DNA from: Verrucomicrobiia bacterium
GTDB lineage: Bacteria > Verrucomicrobiota > Verrucomicrobiia > Verrucomicrobiales > DEV007
DNA length: 64,000 nt
Assembly: GCA_030425385.1 (NCBI GenBank)
Contig: JAUIAH010000009.1
Span: 124,001 to 188,000, forward strand
Reading direction: 5' to 3'
A program made the translations under genes and the position numbers. Below, one piece after another: positions 15,377 through 24,108 of the stretch; within the stretch, counting starts at the first letter, position 1; every line of letters begins with the position of its first letter. The notes beneath the pieces are model-generated. The model was not told the origin of the DNA and ran no database searches. It saw nothing but the letters and a program-made list of their open reading frames with translations.

Positions 15377-16141
15377 GTGATCGCTTCTGCGTGGCTCACA
15401 GCCGTCCTTTGCAGCCTGACGCTCCTCACCTCGGATGAGTGGGAGCGTCGGGCTTCTGGCGTTTTCCGGTTGGAAATGGAGATGGCCGATGGTTCGTCGG
15501 GGACCGCCACGGCGTTTCTGATCACCGATACCGGCTTGATGGTGACGAATAATCACGTCATCGCCGGAGCCCGTCGCATTCAGGCGGCGGATGATTTGAA
15601 ATATGCCATCCCGGTCGTGGATGGTTTCTATGCGAGGGATATTCAGAATGATCTCGCCCTGATCCAGCTGGATCTGTCTCAAGCGCCACAAGGCTTCCAG
15701 GCGCAGCCCCTGCAGTTGGCCGCAGACACCCAAGCCACACGCATATCCAATCGCATCGTGGTGCAGGGGTATCCAAGTGGTGTGGCCATACGCGACTACT
15801 CCGAAGGAACCATCACGGCGATTGAGGACGCGAATCGGCTGCGCTTTGACGCACGGATCAACCGGGGCTCTTCTGGTTCGCCCCTCTTTGATGCGACCAC
15901 GGGAGACGTCATCGGCGTGGTCACCAGTTTCGGGATAGCTGTGGAGGAATTGAACTTCGCCACCCGCGTCGAGCCCTTGCATCGTCTCCTCAATGGCTTG
16001 CAACCCGATCCATCGCTGCAGCCCTTTCCCGGCACCCTGCGAAAGACCGCCTCCGGTGGCATGCCGATCAACTTGCTGGTCTCGCTCGCTTTCTTCATCG
16101 CTCTCGCCTTTGGGGTGAGACATCTCTTGGCGCGGAGTTGA
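15377..16141 (+). CDS. S1C trypsin-like serine protease, membrane-anchored
   Basis: A 254-residue protease of the trypsin/HtrA fold without a PDZ domain. The start is GTG at 15377, giving a short hydrophobic N-terminus likely to act as a signal. The catalytic triad is visible: H60 in V-T-N-N-H-V-I-A-G, D92 in N-D-L-A-L-I-Q, S166 in N-R-G-S-S-G-S-P. A hydrophobic C-terminal segment (about 228-248) followed by L-A-R-S suggests a tail anchor, placing the protease on the outer face of the membrane. It sits 16 bases after the Gfo/Idh/MocA gene and 39 bases before the isomerase gene, all on one strand. Its link to sugar metabolism is unclear; it may act in envelope quality control. Confidence 0.85.
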   Translation: MIASAWLTAVLCSLTLLTSDEWERRASGVFRLEMEMADGSSGTATAFLITDTGLMVTNNHVIAGARRIQAADDLKYAIPVVDGFYARDIQNDLALIQLDLSQAPQGFQAQPLQLAADTQATRISNRIVVQGYPSGVAIRDYSEGTITAIEDANRLRFDARINRGSSGSPLFDATTGDVIGVVTSFGIAVEELNFATRVEPLHRLLNGLQPDPSLQPFPGTLRKTASGGMPINLLVSLAFFIALAFGVRHLLARS

Positions 16142-16180
16142 TTCTTGCCCATCACGGCGAGACCTCCGAGGATAGACGAG

Positions 16181-17122
16181 ATGAAACGACGTCACTTCCT
16201 CACCGCTGCCGGAGCCGCCACCGCTGCCGCTATTCCTAACACAAGTCTTGCTGATCATCATGAGGCCCCATCCACGGGGAAGCTCGTAGTGCCGCCTGCA
16301 TCAGGCAAGCGCATCCTCCTTTCCGTAAAGCTCGGCATGTTGCCCAAGAAGCTCGGGGATCGTGAGCTGAGCCTGGTCGAGCGGCTCAACATGGTGAAGG
16401 AAGCGGGGCTGGATGGGGTGGACTTTGATCAGGCGGGCGAACACACCGTGGAGGCAGCGCGCGCGGCCGTGCAAGAAACGGGGGTCTTTGCCCACAACGC
16501 GATCAACCACGCGCATTGGAAAGACACCCTCACCCACGCGGATCCTGACATTCGTGCCAAGGGGCGCGCCAACATCGCGCACTGCATCCGCGTGGCCCAT
16601 ACCATTGGCGGAAGCGGGGTGCTGATCGTCGTGGGCAAAGGGGCCGACGGGACACCGGAGGAAGTGGAAGAACGGTGCTATCGCGAAATCAGCGAGTTGT
16701 TGCCCTTGGCAGCTTCGTTAGGACAACCGATCCTCATTGAGAATGTGTGGAACCAGATGTTCTACGATCACGACGGCAAACCGGACCAGGGACCCGAGCG
16801 CTTTATTGCCTTTGTCGATCGTTTCAAGAGCCCATGGGTGGGCATGTATTACGACATCGGGAATCATTGGAAATATGGGCAACCGGCAGAATGGATCCGT
16901 GGCTTTGGGCATCGCTGTGTGAAGCTCGACGTCAAAGGCTTCAGCCGTCAGCAGAACAAGTTTACGGACATTGGTGAGGGCGATCTTCCTTGGGATCAGG
17001 TGCGGCAAGCGTTGGACGACATTCACTTCACCGGCTGGGCAACGGCCGAGGTCGGGGGAGGGGACGTGGCTCGCCTCACCAAAGTGCGCCAGCAAATGCA
17101 GCGCGTCTTTGGCTTGGCCTAA
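16181..17122 (+). CDS. Exported sugar isomerase/epimerase, xylose-isomerase-like TIM barrel
   Basis: A 313-residue protein of the sugar phosphate isomerase/epimerase (AP endonuclease 2-like TIM barrel) family. The ATG at 16181 is preferred because M-K-R-R-H-F-L-T-A-A-G-A begins a twin-arginine leader; the longer frame from 16145 spoils it. Barrel landmarks are G-L-D-G-V-D-F-D, I-L-I-E-N-V-W-N (metal-ligand glutamate), M-Y-Y-D-I-G-N-H (ligand Asp/His) and the terminal W-A-T-A-E-V-G-G-G-D. Members interconvert keto and aldo sugars or epimerise 3-keto sugars. Position at the end of the DUF1080/Gfo-Idh run supports a role in the same pathway. It converges on the vWA gene, with 6 bases between the stops. 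Confidence 0.9.
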   Translation: MKRRHFLTAAGAATAAAIPNTSLADHHEAPSTGKLVVPPASGKRILLSVKLGMLPKKLGDRELSLVERLNMVKEAGLDGVDFDQAGEHTVEAARAAVQETGVFAHNAINHAHWKDTLTHADPDIRAKGRANIAHCIRVAHTIGGSGVLIVVGKGADGTPEEVEERCYREISELLPLAASLGQPILIENVWNQMFYDHDGKPDQGPERFIAFVDRFKSPWVGMYYDIGNHWKYGQPAEWIRGFGHRCVKLDVKGFSRQQNKFTDIGEGDLPWDQVRQALDDIHFTGWATAEVGGGDVARLTKVRQQMQRVFGLA

Positions 17123-17128
17123 TTCCCG

Positions 17129-19312
17129 TCAGCGAGGCTCGGACGCCTCTACCAGATCGATAAACTCGCGGCGCCATCCGTATTCGTCGTTGCCGAGGCC
17201 TTGTTCGGCCCAGCGACGGATTTCGGTGAGGCTTGCTTTGCTGTGCGGGGACTCTCGCAGGTGCATGCCGAAGGCGGTCACAGCGGCGGCGAATTTGAAA
17301 TCGATACTTGCATCATTCCAATGGCTGCCGTCGTCGATGAGAGCGGTTTCCATGCTTTGGCTCGTGGTGGCGTCGGGCTCTTTGTAGCGCACACGCACGG
17401 TGACGAGGTCAGGGCTGGTGGCGTCATTCTCCGCGCGTTCTGCCTTCTGGGGCGCTGGAGCTCCGAGGCGATACTTGAGGGGCTCTTCGCCAGGGGCGGG
17501 CGCGCCGAGATTGGCGGGGATGATCTCGTAAAAGGCTGTCACCGTGTGGCCGGCGCCCATGTCGCCTGCGTCCTTCTTGTCGTCGGTGAAGTCGCGGTTG
17601 GCTAGTTGGCGATTGGCGTAGCCGATGAGGCGATAGGCATGCACCTTGGCGGGATTGAATTCGACTTGCACTTTCACATCTTTGGCCATGGGCACGAGAG
17701 TGGCGCTCATTTCATCGATCAAGACCTTGCGCCCCTCGCGTTCGCTATCGATGTAGTGATAGGATCCGTCGACTTGGTTCGCGAGTTGTTCCATGCGTGC
17801 GTCCTGGAGATTGCCTTCGCCGAAGCCTAACACCGTGAGAAAGATCTGATCTTCTTTGGCGCGTGCTTTGGCCATGGCTACGAGTTGATCCGTATCCGTC
17901 GTGCCGACATTGAAATCGCCATCGGTGGCTAGGAGGACGCGATTCACGCCGTTGGTGAGGCGGTGCTTCTTGGCGAGCGCATAGGCCTCCTGGATGCCGG
18001 ACTCTCCATTGGTGGAACCTCCCGAGCGCAGTTGATCGATGGCGGCGATCAAACGACTGGTTTCGTGGCCGGGCGTAGGCGGCAAATGCACCGTCGATTG
18101 ACCGGAATAGACAACCATGGCGACGCGGTCGCGTTCTGTCAGACCGGCGACCATGGCTCGCAAGACTTTCTTGAGCAGGGGGAGCTTGTTGTAGGGGGAC
18201 ATGGAGCCTGATACATCGATCAAGAAGACGAGATTGGAGTCCGGGCGTTCGTCTACCATGACATCCTTTGCTTTGAGGCCGATGCGGAGAAGGCGATGAT
18301 TCGCTTTCCAGGGACTGTCATTCACCTCAAGACTCAAGCTGAAAGGGTGTTCTCCTCGCGTGGGATTGGGGTAATCATAGTGGAAGTAGTTGATCATTTC
18401 TTCAATCCGCACGGCGTCTCGAGGTGGACGTTGGCCTTGCGAAAGGAAACGTCTGACATTGCTGTAGGAAGCTGTATCGACATCCGTGGAGAAAGTCGTG
18501 CGCTCGTCGCCAGGACGCTCGATGGTGGTGAAGGCTTGATCGGTGATGGTGGCGTAGGATTCCTGTGATGGATGGGGAAGAAGCGCTCCGCGATCTTGGT
18601 GATGTTCACGATGGTAGGCGTCTTGCAAAGAGTCCATTTCCATGGTGCCCATGCCAGTCACTGGTTCTCCAGTGAATCTACGTTTCGTCTTGGTTGTGCC
18701 CCTGTCATGGCGGTTTGTGCTAGGTATCGAGAAACCTCTTGTTCCAGTTTCAGTAGACTCCACGTGAGAATTGCTTGTGCTTGCCCAGAGAGTCGTGGCG
18801 TCGGATGCTTCGTGCGTTTCAGAGAGCGAATCGATTGGCGTGCTGGCTACGGTAACGTCTAGATCTGAAACCGCGTCCACGTTGATCTCTCCTGTTTCCT
18901 CAATGGCGACTTCAAAAGAGCTGGTTCCGTCCACGTCGATTCCCTCCGGCGGGATGGCGGACCGAAAGCGAGGTGCATGCTCGGCGACGGTCAAGGTCTC
19001 TTGATGAGGATGATAGGGAAGCCATGCAAAGCAGAGGACGATGGCGGCTGCGGCTGCGAGGAAGGTGGCCACCGGTTTCAATCCAAAGCGGGCGCTGCGC
19101 ACGACTTGGGCGGGTTCCGATGCGGGAATCTCTTCTTGGGCGAACTCCGTGGCGAGTGTCTCTTCTAACGCTTGTACGTCTTTCACAAAGGCGCGGAGTT
19201 CTTCGGATTCTTGAAGGGCGGCTTCGATGCGGGCGCACTCGGCGGAATCTGCCATTTCTCCCAGGGCATAGGCGGTGAGGCGCGGGTTTTCCAATGTGAT
19301 CTTGGTATTCAT
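17129..19312 (-). CDS. YfbK-like von Willebrand factor A protein with anti-sigma-like N-terminus
   Basis: A 727-residue single-span membrane protein. Residues 1-70 resemble the N-terminus of anti-sigma factors (R-L-T-A-Y-A-L-G-E-M, then two acidic helices), but no zinc-binding H-x-x-x-C-x-x-C is seen. One membrane span (F-L-A-A-A-A-A-I-V-L-C-F-A-W) follows near residue 95. After a low-complexity linker, the YfbK N-terminal region (I-E-E-M-I-N-Y-F-H-Y-D-Y-P) precedes a vWA domain with the MIDAS motif D-V-S-G-S-M-S near residue 365. The C-terminal third is the DUF3520-type region (Y-R-L-I-G-Y-A-N-R-Q-L). It is encoded 12 bases after an ECF sigma factor, so it is probably that factor's membrane-bound regulator. 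Confidence 0.9.
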   Translation of the reverse strand: MNTKITLENPRLTAYALGEMADSAECARIEAALQESEELRAFVKDVQALEETLATEFAQEEIPASEPAQVVRSARFGLKPVATFLAAAAAIVLCFAWLPYHPHQETLTVAEHAPRFRSAIPPEGIDVDGTSSFEVAIEETGEINVDAVSDLDVTVASTPIDSLSETHEASDATTLWASTSNSHVESTETGTRGFSIPSTNRHDRGTTKTKRRFTGEPVTGMGTMEMDSLQDAYHREHHQDRGALLPHPSQESYATITDQAFTTIERPGDERTTFSTDVDTASYSNVRRFLSQGQRPPRDAVRIEEMINYFHYDYPNPTRGEHPFSLSLEVNDSPWKANHRLLRIGLKAKDVMVDERPDSNLVFLIDVSGSMSPYNKLPLLKKVLRAMVAGLTERDRVAMVVYSGQSTVHLPPTPGHETSRLIAAIDQLRSGGSTNGESGIQEAYALAKKHRLTNGVNRVLLATDGDFNVGTTDTDQLVAMAKARAKEDQIFLTVLGFGEGNLQDARMEQLANQVDGSYHYIDSEREGRKVLIDEMSATLVPMAKDVKVQVEFNPAKVHAYRLIGYANRQLANRDFTDDKKDAGDMGAGHTVTAFYEIIPANLGAPAPGEEPLKYRLGAPAPQKAERAENDATSPDLVTVRVRYKEPDATTSQSMETALIDDGSHWNDASIDFKFAAAVTAFGMHLRESPHSKASLTEIRRWAEQGLGNDEYGWRREFIDLVEASEPR

Positions 19313-19324
19313 GATAGGCAGGCG

Positions 19325-19849
19325 CTAGGCGTTCATGAGGGTTCGGAGTTGCTTTAGGCCGGTGTGGAGGAGGAAGCCGACGTTGCTTTCGGTGAGATCA
19401 GTGATTTCGCTGATCTCGCGGTAGCTGAGCTGGCTTTGAAAGCGGAGGCGGATGACTTCGCGTTGGTTGTCAGAGAGACGTTCTAACAACGCGAGGGCGC
19501 GGCCGTGGCTGTCGTTGCGATCAGCCTCCTGCGAGGGGTCGGGGGCGTCCGAGCCCATTTCGTCGAGAGTTGAGGTATCGATGGCGATCATGCGGCGTTC
19601 TTTTCGAAGGATATCGAGCGCGCCGTGGCGGCAGACGGTGTAGAGCCAGGGCTTCAAGCGTTCGCGGAGCGTGTCCGCGTCTTGCTGACAAAGTTTCACG
19701 AAGGTTTCCTGAACAACATCCCGAGCCTTATCCGCGTCTTTCAGCAGGCTATAAGCATACTGAATGAGTGGGCGTTCATAGGTTGCGACCGCCGACTCCA
19801 CCAGCGTGTTGCCGGTGAGAGGTGCGGATGATTGGGAAAGGGCATTCAT
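19325..19849 (-). CDS. ECF-type RNA polymerase sigma factor
   Basis: A 174-residue extracytoplasmic-function sigma factor. Region 2 is seen in Y-A-Y-S-L-L-K-D-A-D-K-A-R-D-V-V-Q-E-T-F and W-L-Y-T-V-C-R-H. Region 4 is L-S-D-N-Q-R-E-V-I-R-L-R-F and the helix-turn-helix L-S-Y-R-E-I-S-E-I-T-D-L. The ATG at 19849 is chosen over the GTG at 19861. It lies just upstream of the vWA/anti-sigma-like gene on the same strand and is divergent from the OPT transporter gene (95 bases apart), so it may direct transcription of either. Its targets are not visible from sequence alone. Confidence 0.95.
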   Translation of the reverse strand: MNALSQSSAPLTGNTLVESAVATYERPLIQYAYSLLKDADKARDVVQETFVKLCQQDADTLRERLKPWLYTVCRHGALDILRKERRMIAIDTSTLDEMGSDAPDPSQEADRNDSHGRALALLERLSDNQREVIRLRFQSQLSYREISEITDLTESNVGFLLHTGLKQLRTLMNA

Positions 19850-19944
19850 CGGCGCGTTCACAGGCTACAACGCGCCTCCCGGCATTTCCTTAGAAAGAAA
19901 TGTGTCGCTTGTCAGGAGGGGTGGCGCTTGGCTAGACTGCCCAT

Positions 19945-21876
19945 ATGGCTGCCTCCGATTCGTCCGAGTCCACTCCCTACATTCCCGCGTCGAGCAGGCT
20001 CCCAGAGATCACCCCGAAAGCATTGATCCTCGCGGCGTTGCTCTCCATTATTCTTGCAAGTGCCAATGCCTACTTGGGCTTGTTCGTGGGGATGACCGTG
20101 TCGGCATCGATCCCAGCGGCAGTGATTTCCATGGCGGTGCTGCGGGCCTTTCGCAATCACAACATTCTGGAGAATAACGTGGTCCAAACAGCGGCTTCGG
20201 CGGGTGAGAGCCTCGCCGCAGGCGTCATCTTCACCTTCCCGGCGCTCCTGATTCTCGATGTCTGGACGACGTTTCGGTATTGGGAGGTGACGGTGATCGC
20301 AGGGATCGGTGGGTTGCTCGGTGTCCTCTTCACGGTGCCCTTGCGACGCGCGTTGATTGTGGATCGTCCGCTCAAGTTTCCGGAAGGCTTGGCCACGGCA
20401 GAGGTTCTCAAATCGGGCGAAGGCCATGCGGGGAGTGTGCGCGCGATTGTGTTAGGTGCCATTGCTGGAGGCTTGGCCAAACTGGGCGCTACGGGAATGA
20501 AGTTGATCGCCGAGGCTTATGAGACGGCGCGATTTATTGGGGGTGGTGGGGGGACGGCTTACTTTGGATCCTACCTTTCCCCGGCCCTGGTGGGCGTGGG
20601 CTATATTGTGGGGCTTAATATCTCTCTACTGTTGTTTCTCGGTGGTGCCCTGAATTGGGTTGTCTTCATACCCATCCTATCATCCATGCAAGAGGCGGCT
20701 CCAGAAGCTTCGGCGCTCGCCACGGCGAAGGGATTGTGGTCCTCTCAGACACGCTACATCGGGGTGGGTGCGATGATTGTCGGCGGTCTTTGGGCTTTGA
20801 TTCAGCTTCGGAGCAGCCTGGTGGAGGGGATCCGATCAGGCATTCAGGCCTATCAAATGAAGCGGACCGCGGGTGAAGAGAGTCGTTTGGAGAAAGAGAT
20901 GCCCATGAATTGGGTGGTGATGGCAGCGGGCTTGGCAGTGATTCCGTTAGCGATTGTCTTCTGGATGATCACGAAGAGCCTTGTGATCGCCGCCTTCATG
21001 GCGGTGGCCATGGTGGTGGCGGGCTTTCTCTTTTCCGCCGTCGCCAGCTACATGGCGGGTTTGGTAGGCTCATCGAACAATCCCATTTCGGGCGTGACGA
21101 TTGCCACCATTCTCCTGTCATCCCTGCTTCTGCTAGGATTGCTGAACATTCTTGGGCATGATCAGTCGATTGGTGCGGCCGCGGCCATTCTTATTGGCGC
21201 GGTTGTATGCTGCGCTGCAGCGATAGGTGGTGACAACATGCAGGACCTCAAGGCTGGGCATGTGTTAGGGGCGACGCCGCGCAATCAGCAGATCATGCAG
21301 GTGGTGGGTGTGCTGTCAGCCGCGTTGGTGATGGCGCCTGTGCTCAGTCTCATCCAGGAAGCTTATGGGATTGGCATTCCCACGGAGAAGCATCCAGAGC
21401 CGCTCGCCGCACCGCAAGCCTCGCTCATGGCTTCTGTGGCGCAGGGCGTCTTCCAAGGTGGGATGCCTTGGGGCATGACGGCGATTGGTATGGGCATTGC
21501 TGCGCTGGTCATTATCGCTGATCAACTCCTGGAGGCGCGGGGCGCGACCTTTCGCATGCCGGTCTTGGCGGTGGCGGTGGGGATCTACTTGCCCTTCTCG
21601 CTGTCGGTTCCCATCTTATTAGGTGGTCTCATCGCTCATTCCTCTCTGAAAGGACGCCAGGAATCTCACCGAGGGGGCTTGCTCTTCGCAGCGGGCCTGA
21701 TCACCGGAGAAGCCTTGTTAGGCATCCTTCTGGCCATTCCGATCGTCTTGTCGCGTCGAGGGGATGTGATGGTGTTTTTCGGGGCTTTCGAGGCGGTATT
21801 GCCAGCAGTGCTTCTGTTAGCAGGGATCGCTTTCCTCCTTTACAAACACGCTGCCAAGACGGAGGAGAACGTATGA
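19945..21876 (+). CDS. OPT family oligopeptide transporter
   Basis: A 643-residue inner-membrane protein with about 14-16 hydrophobic segments. Family signatures are A-N-A-Y-L-G-L-F-V-G-M-T-V-S-A-S-I-P near residue 50, N-N-V-V-Q-T-A-A-S-A-G-E-S and L-K-F-P-E-G-L-A-T-A-E-V. A later G-S-S-N-N-P-I-S-G block and A-A-I-G-G-D-N-M-Q-D-L-K are also typical of the bacterial OPT branch (TIGR00733-like). Such carriers import short peptides or metal-chelate compounds by proton coupling. The stop overlaps the next ATG (ATGA at 21873), and that gene overlaps a third in the same way, so the three form a translationally coupled operon. The substrate is not predictable. Confidence 0.95.
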   Translation: MAASDSSESTPYIPASSRLPEITPKALILAALLSIILASANAYLGLFVGMTVSASIPAAVISMAVLRAFRNHNILENNVVQTAASAGESLAAGVIFTFPALLILDVWTTFRYWEVTVIAGIGGLLGVLFTVPLRRALIVDRPLKFPEGLATAEVLKSGEGHAGSVRAIVLGAIAGGLAKLGATGMKLIAEAYETARFIGGGGGTAYFGSYLSPALVGVGYIVGLNISLLLFLGGALNWVVFIPILSSMQEAAPEASALATAKGLWSSQTRYIGVGAMIVGGLWALIQLRSSLVEGIRSGIQAYQMKRTAGEESRLEKEMPMNWVVMAAGLAVIPLAIVFWMITKSLVIAAFMAVAMVVAGFLFSAVASYMAGLVGSSNNPISGVTIATILLSSLLLLGLLNILGHDQSIGAAAAILIGAVVCCAAAIGGDNMQDLKAGHVLGATPRNQQIMQVVGVLSAALVMAPVLSLIQEAYGIGIPTEKHPEPLAAPQASLMASVAQGVFQGGMPWGMTAIGMGIAALVIIADQLLEARGATFRMPVLAVAVGIYLPFSLSVPILLGGLIAHSSLKGRQESHRGGLLFAAGLITGEALLGILLAIPIVLSRRGDVMVFFGAFEAVLPAVLLLAGIAFLLYKHAAKTEENV

Positions 21877-22286
21877 GAACGGCACTCCTGAGCATTCTAT
21901 GGTTACTCTTGGTGACTTATCCCGCCGGGGCCATGGAGAGTCTTGCGACGGCGTTGTTAGGCACGTGGCACTACGAGGGCAAACACATGGGGTCCACGGT
22001 GACGTCTATCAGCACCTTTCATGCGAGAGAGAATCGCTATGCTAGTCAAATGAAAGTGCACTTTCTGGGGAAGGTGACCACCATTGACTTCGAAGGTGCT
22101 TGGTCGATCGACGATGGGCAGCATGTGGTCGTGAAGGTGACGAAATCAACGAGCAAGGTGTTTCTGCCAGTAGGGAAGGTCATTCGCATGGAGAGTGCCA
22201 AGGTGGATGGCCAGGAACTGCATTACAAACACGATGGCAAGTCGACGAAGGAGACGCGGGTGAATCCGAACGCTAAGAAATCATGA
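21873..22286 (+). CDS. Small secreted protein in the OPT operon, unknown
   Basis: A 137-residue protein with a signal peptide (A-L-L-S-I-L-W-L-L-L-V-T-Y-P-A-G-A). The mature part begins L-L-G-T-W-H-Y-E-G and has alternating strands (I-S-T-F-H, I-D-F-E-G-A-W-S-I-D-D-G), a pattern like small lipocalin-type beta-barrels. No family is assigned with confidence. It overlaps the OPT gene by 4 bases at its start and the next membrane-protein gene by 4 bases at its end, which argues for a linked job, perhaps as a periplasmic accessory of the transporter. Confidence 0.8.
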   Translation: MRTALLSILWLLLVTYPAGAMESLATALLGTWHYEGKHMGSTVTSISTFHARENRYASQMKVHFLGKVTTIDFEGAWSIDDGQHVVVKVTKSTSKVFLPVGKVIRMESAKVDGQELHYKHDGKSTKETRVNPNAKKS

Positions 22287-23485
22287 AGACCGCATGGCTT
22301 ACAGGCATTGTCCTGTGTTTCTGCATGGTGATGGGCTGGGGAGAAGAAGGGAGCACGGCAGATCCTACCCTCACGGAGGTCCTGGAGAGTGCGGACACGC
22401 CTCCATGGCTTAACGAGATTTCCAAAGTCCTGGTAAAGGAAACAGGCGTGGCGATCTCGCCTGTGATTGGCCTGAGTTATCTCGCCATCACCGATGATCC
22501 TAGTGTGGCGCATCTCAAACCCTGGGTCTGGGCTGTGATAGGCTTGTTCGTATTGGTGCTTGTGAAAGACGTGGGTGGGGTCGCGCTGCCCGGACTGTTG
22601 AAGAAGCCTCTCGATGCGGTTGAGTTCTTTCAGAATCAAGGCCTGGGAGCACTCTGTGCGGCCTTGTTTGTTCCTGACCTTCATCGAGAACTCTATGCGT
22701 TGGTTGCGGACCACGCACCTGCGGCCCAATGGGCGGGTGATGCCGGCGCGCCATTCTTTCTGGCAGCAACTGGTTCGGAGGGTATCCTCTACCTCCTCAC
22801 ATTTCCCCTATCGATTGCCATCTTCTGCGCGGTGTGGTTGCTCTCGAATACCATCAATGTACTCATCCTGCTGTCGCCTTTCAGCACGGTTGATGCCTGC
22901 TTGAAATCCATCAAGGTGGCCTGTCTCGGAGTTCTTGCAGGGCTCGGTGCCATTCATCCATACCTTGGTGCGGGCCTTTCTGTAATCTTGGTGATCGTCG
23001 CCTTTCTTCTGTTCGGCTGGGCTTTTCGTCTCTATCACTTTGGCTGGATCTTTGCTTCTGATCTGATCACGCGTCGCCACAAGCGTTTCCACGCTGCTGG
23101 GAAACCGATCCGGGGCTTTCTCGATCAAGAATTGGCCGATGTGCCCGCACGCACTTATGGGGAACTCTCGCATCATGAAGACTCCGGAACCGTGCGATTT
23201 CGCTATCGGCCTTGGCTTCTGATGGCACCTCGCGACGTGAGTATTCCCCTCACACATTCGCCGAAAGTGGGGCGTGGACTCGTCCACGTGACCATTGAGG
23301 CGACGGAGACAGATGGGGATCTCAATACGTACTTTCACCTGCCTCCGCGTTATAGCGGGCACGAAAGGGTTGTGGGAAAACAGTTAGACCTGGATGTTGT
23401 CGACATCGGTATTCGTCGAGGAGTTAAAGTGGCCATGCGTTGGGTGCGACGTGCGTTCCGCCGAAAGCCGCAAGCGGTGGCCTAG
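22283..23485 (+). CDS. Multi-pass membrane protein in the OPT operon, unknown
   Basis: A 400-residue protein with an N-terminal signal-like segment and about six further hydrophobic segments (for example W-V-W-A-V-I-G-L-F-V-L-V-L-V near residue 85 and L-S-V-I-L-V-I-V-A-F-L-L-F-G-W near 240). A soluble C-terminal domain of about 130 residues contains R-Y-R-P-W-L-L-M-A-P-R-D. I do not recognise a family. It is coupled to the preceding small secreted protein through an ATGA overlap, and so belongs to the OPT operon. The stop is followed at once by a palindromic repeat array. Confidence 0.8.
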   Translation: MKTAWLTGIVLCFCMVMGWGEEGSTADPTLTEVLESADTPPWLNEISKVLVKETGVAISPVIGLSYLAITDDPSVAHLKPWVWAVIGLFVLVLVKDVGGVALPGLLKKPLDAVEFFQNQGLGALCAALFVPDLHRELYALVADHAPAAQWAGDAGAPFFLAATGSEGILYLLTFPLSIAIFCAVWLLSNTINVLILLSPFSTVDACLKSIKVACLGVLAGLGAIHPYLGAGLSVILVIVAFLLFGWAFRLYHFGWIFASDLITRRHKRFHAAGKPIRGFLDQELADVPARTYGELSHHEDSGTVRFRYRPWLLMAPRDVSIPLTHSPKVGRGLVHVTIEATETDGDLNTYFHLPPRYSGHERVVGKQLDLDVVDIGIRRGVKVAMRWVRRAFRRKPQAVA

Positions 23486-24060
23486 CCAGACGAAGGTAGC
23501 CCAGGGTTGGCGCGTTTCCGGAGGCCTGAATGGTTGCGAGAGGGACGAGTACCCAAGGCTTTAGCCTTGGGTTGCTCCGGTTCCGGAGATGGTGGCTTGA
23601 AGGGGAGCCCGTCTGCTGGAGTCGCCGACCTCTCGCGCCCCTTCAGGGCGCAGGTGTCATCAACGAATAGATACCCAAGGCTGAAGCCTTGGGCTTTGTT
23701 CTCTGGGGTCTTCAACCCCATGATTCTTTTGGCGTTCTATGGGAATGATGCTAGTGAATGGCGCGGCCTGAAGGGTCGCCAGAGGCTAGCCCAAGGCTTT
23801 AGCCTTGGGTTGCTCCGGGTCTGGAAATGGCGGCCTGAAGGGTCGCGAGAGGGGAGCCCGTCTGTTGGAGTCTGACCTTTCGCGCCCCTTCAGGGCGCAG
23901 GTGTCATCAACGAATACATACCCAAGGCTGAAGCCTTGGGCTTTGTTCTGTGGGGCCTTCAGCCCCCATAATTCTCTGGTCGATAGGCTGAATGATTCTC
24001 CGGGCCTTCAGCCCCGTGATTCTCTGGTCGAACGGCTGCACGACGTTTGTTCTTTGATGG
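23486..24060. repeat. Second palindromic repeat array (two tandem units)
   Basis: A non-coding stretch built from two direct units about 238 bases apart. Each has the 9-2-9 palindrome CCCAAGGCT-TT-AGCCTTGGG (23552-23571; 23790-23809), GCGCCCCTTCAGGGCGC (23635-23651; about 23881-23897) and CCCAAGGCT-GA-AGCCTTGGG (23674-23693; 23921-23940). 'GGCCTGAAGGGTCG' links and 'GGGGCCTTCAGCCCC' hairpins join them. It is the same design as the 7386-8160 array, but with paired base changes in the arms. Short ORFs here are side effects of the repeats. Confidence 0.85.
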
Positions 24061-24108
24061 ATGGCATCTAAGAGCATCCGTCACGAATGGGCATCCCTCG
24101 ATGGGAGA

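Noticed and set aside
23507-24071. Two short plus-strand frames after the OPT operon
   Set aside because: They are built from the palindromic repeats and duplicate each other.
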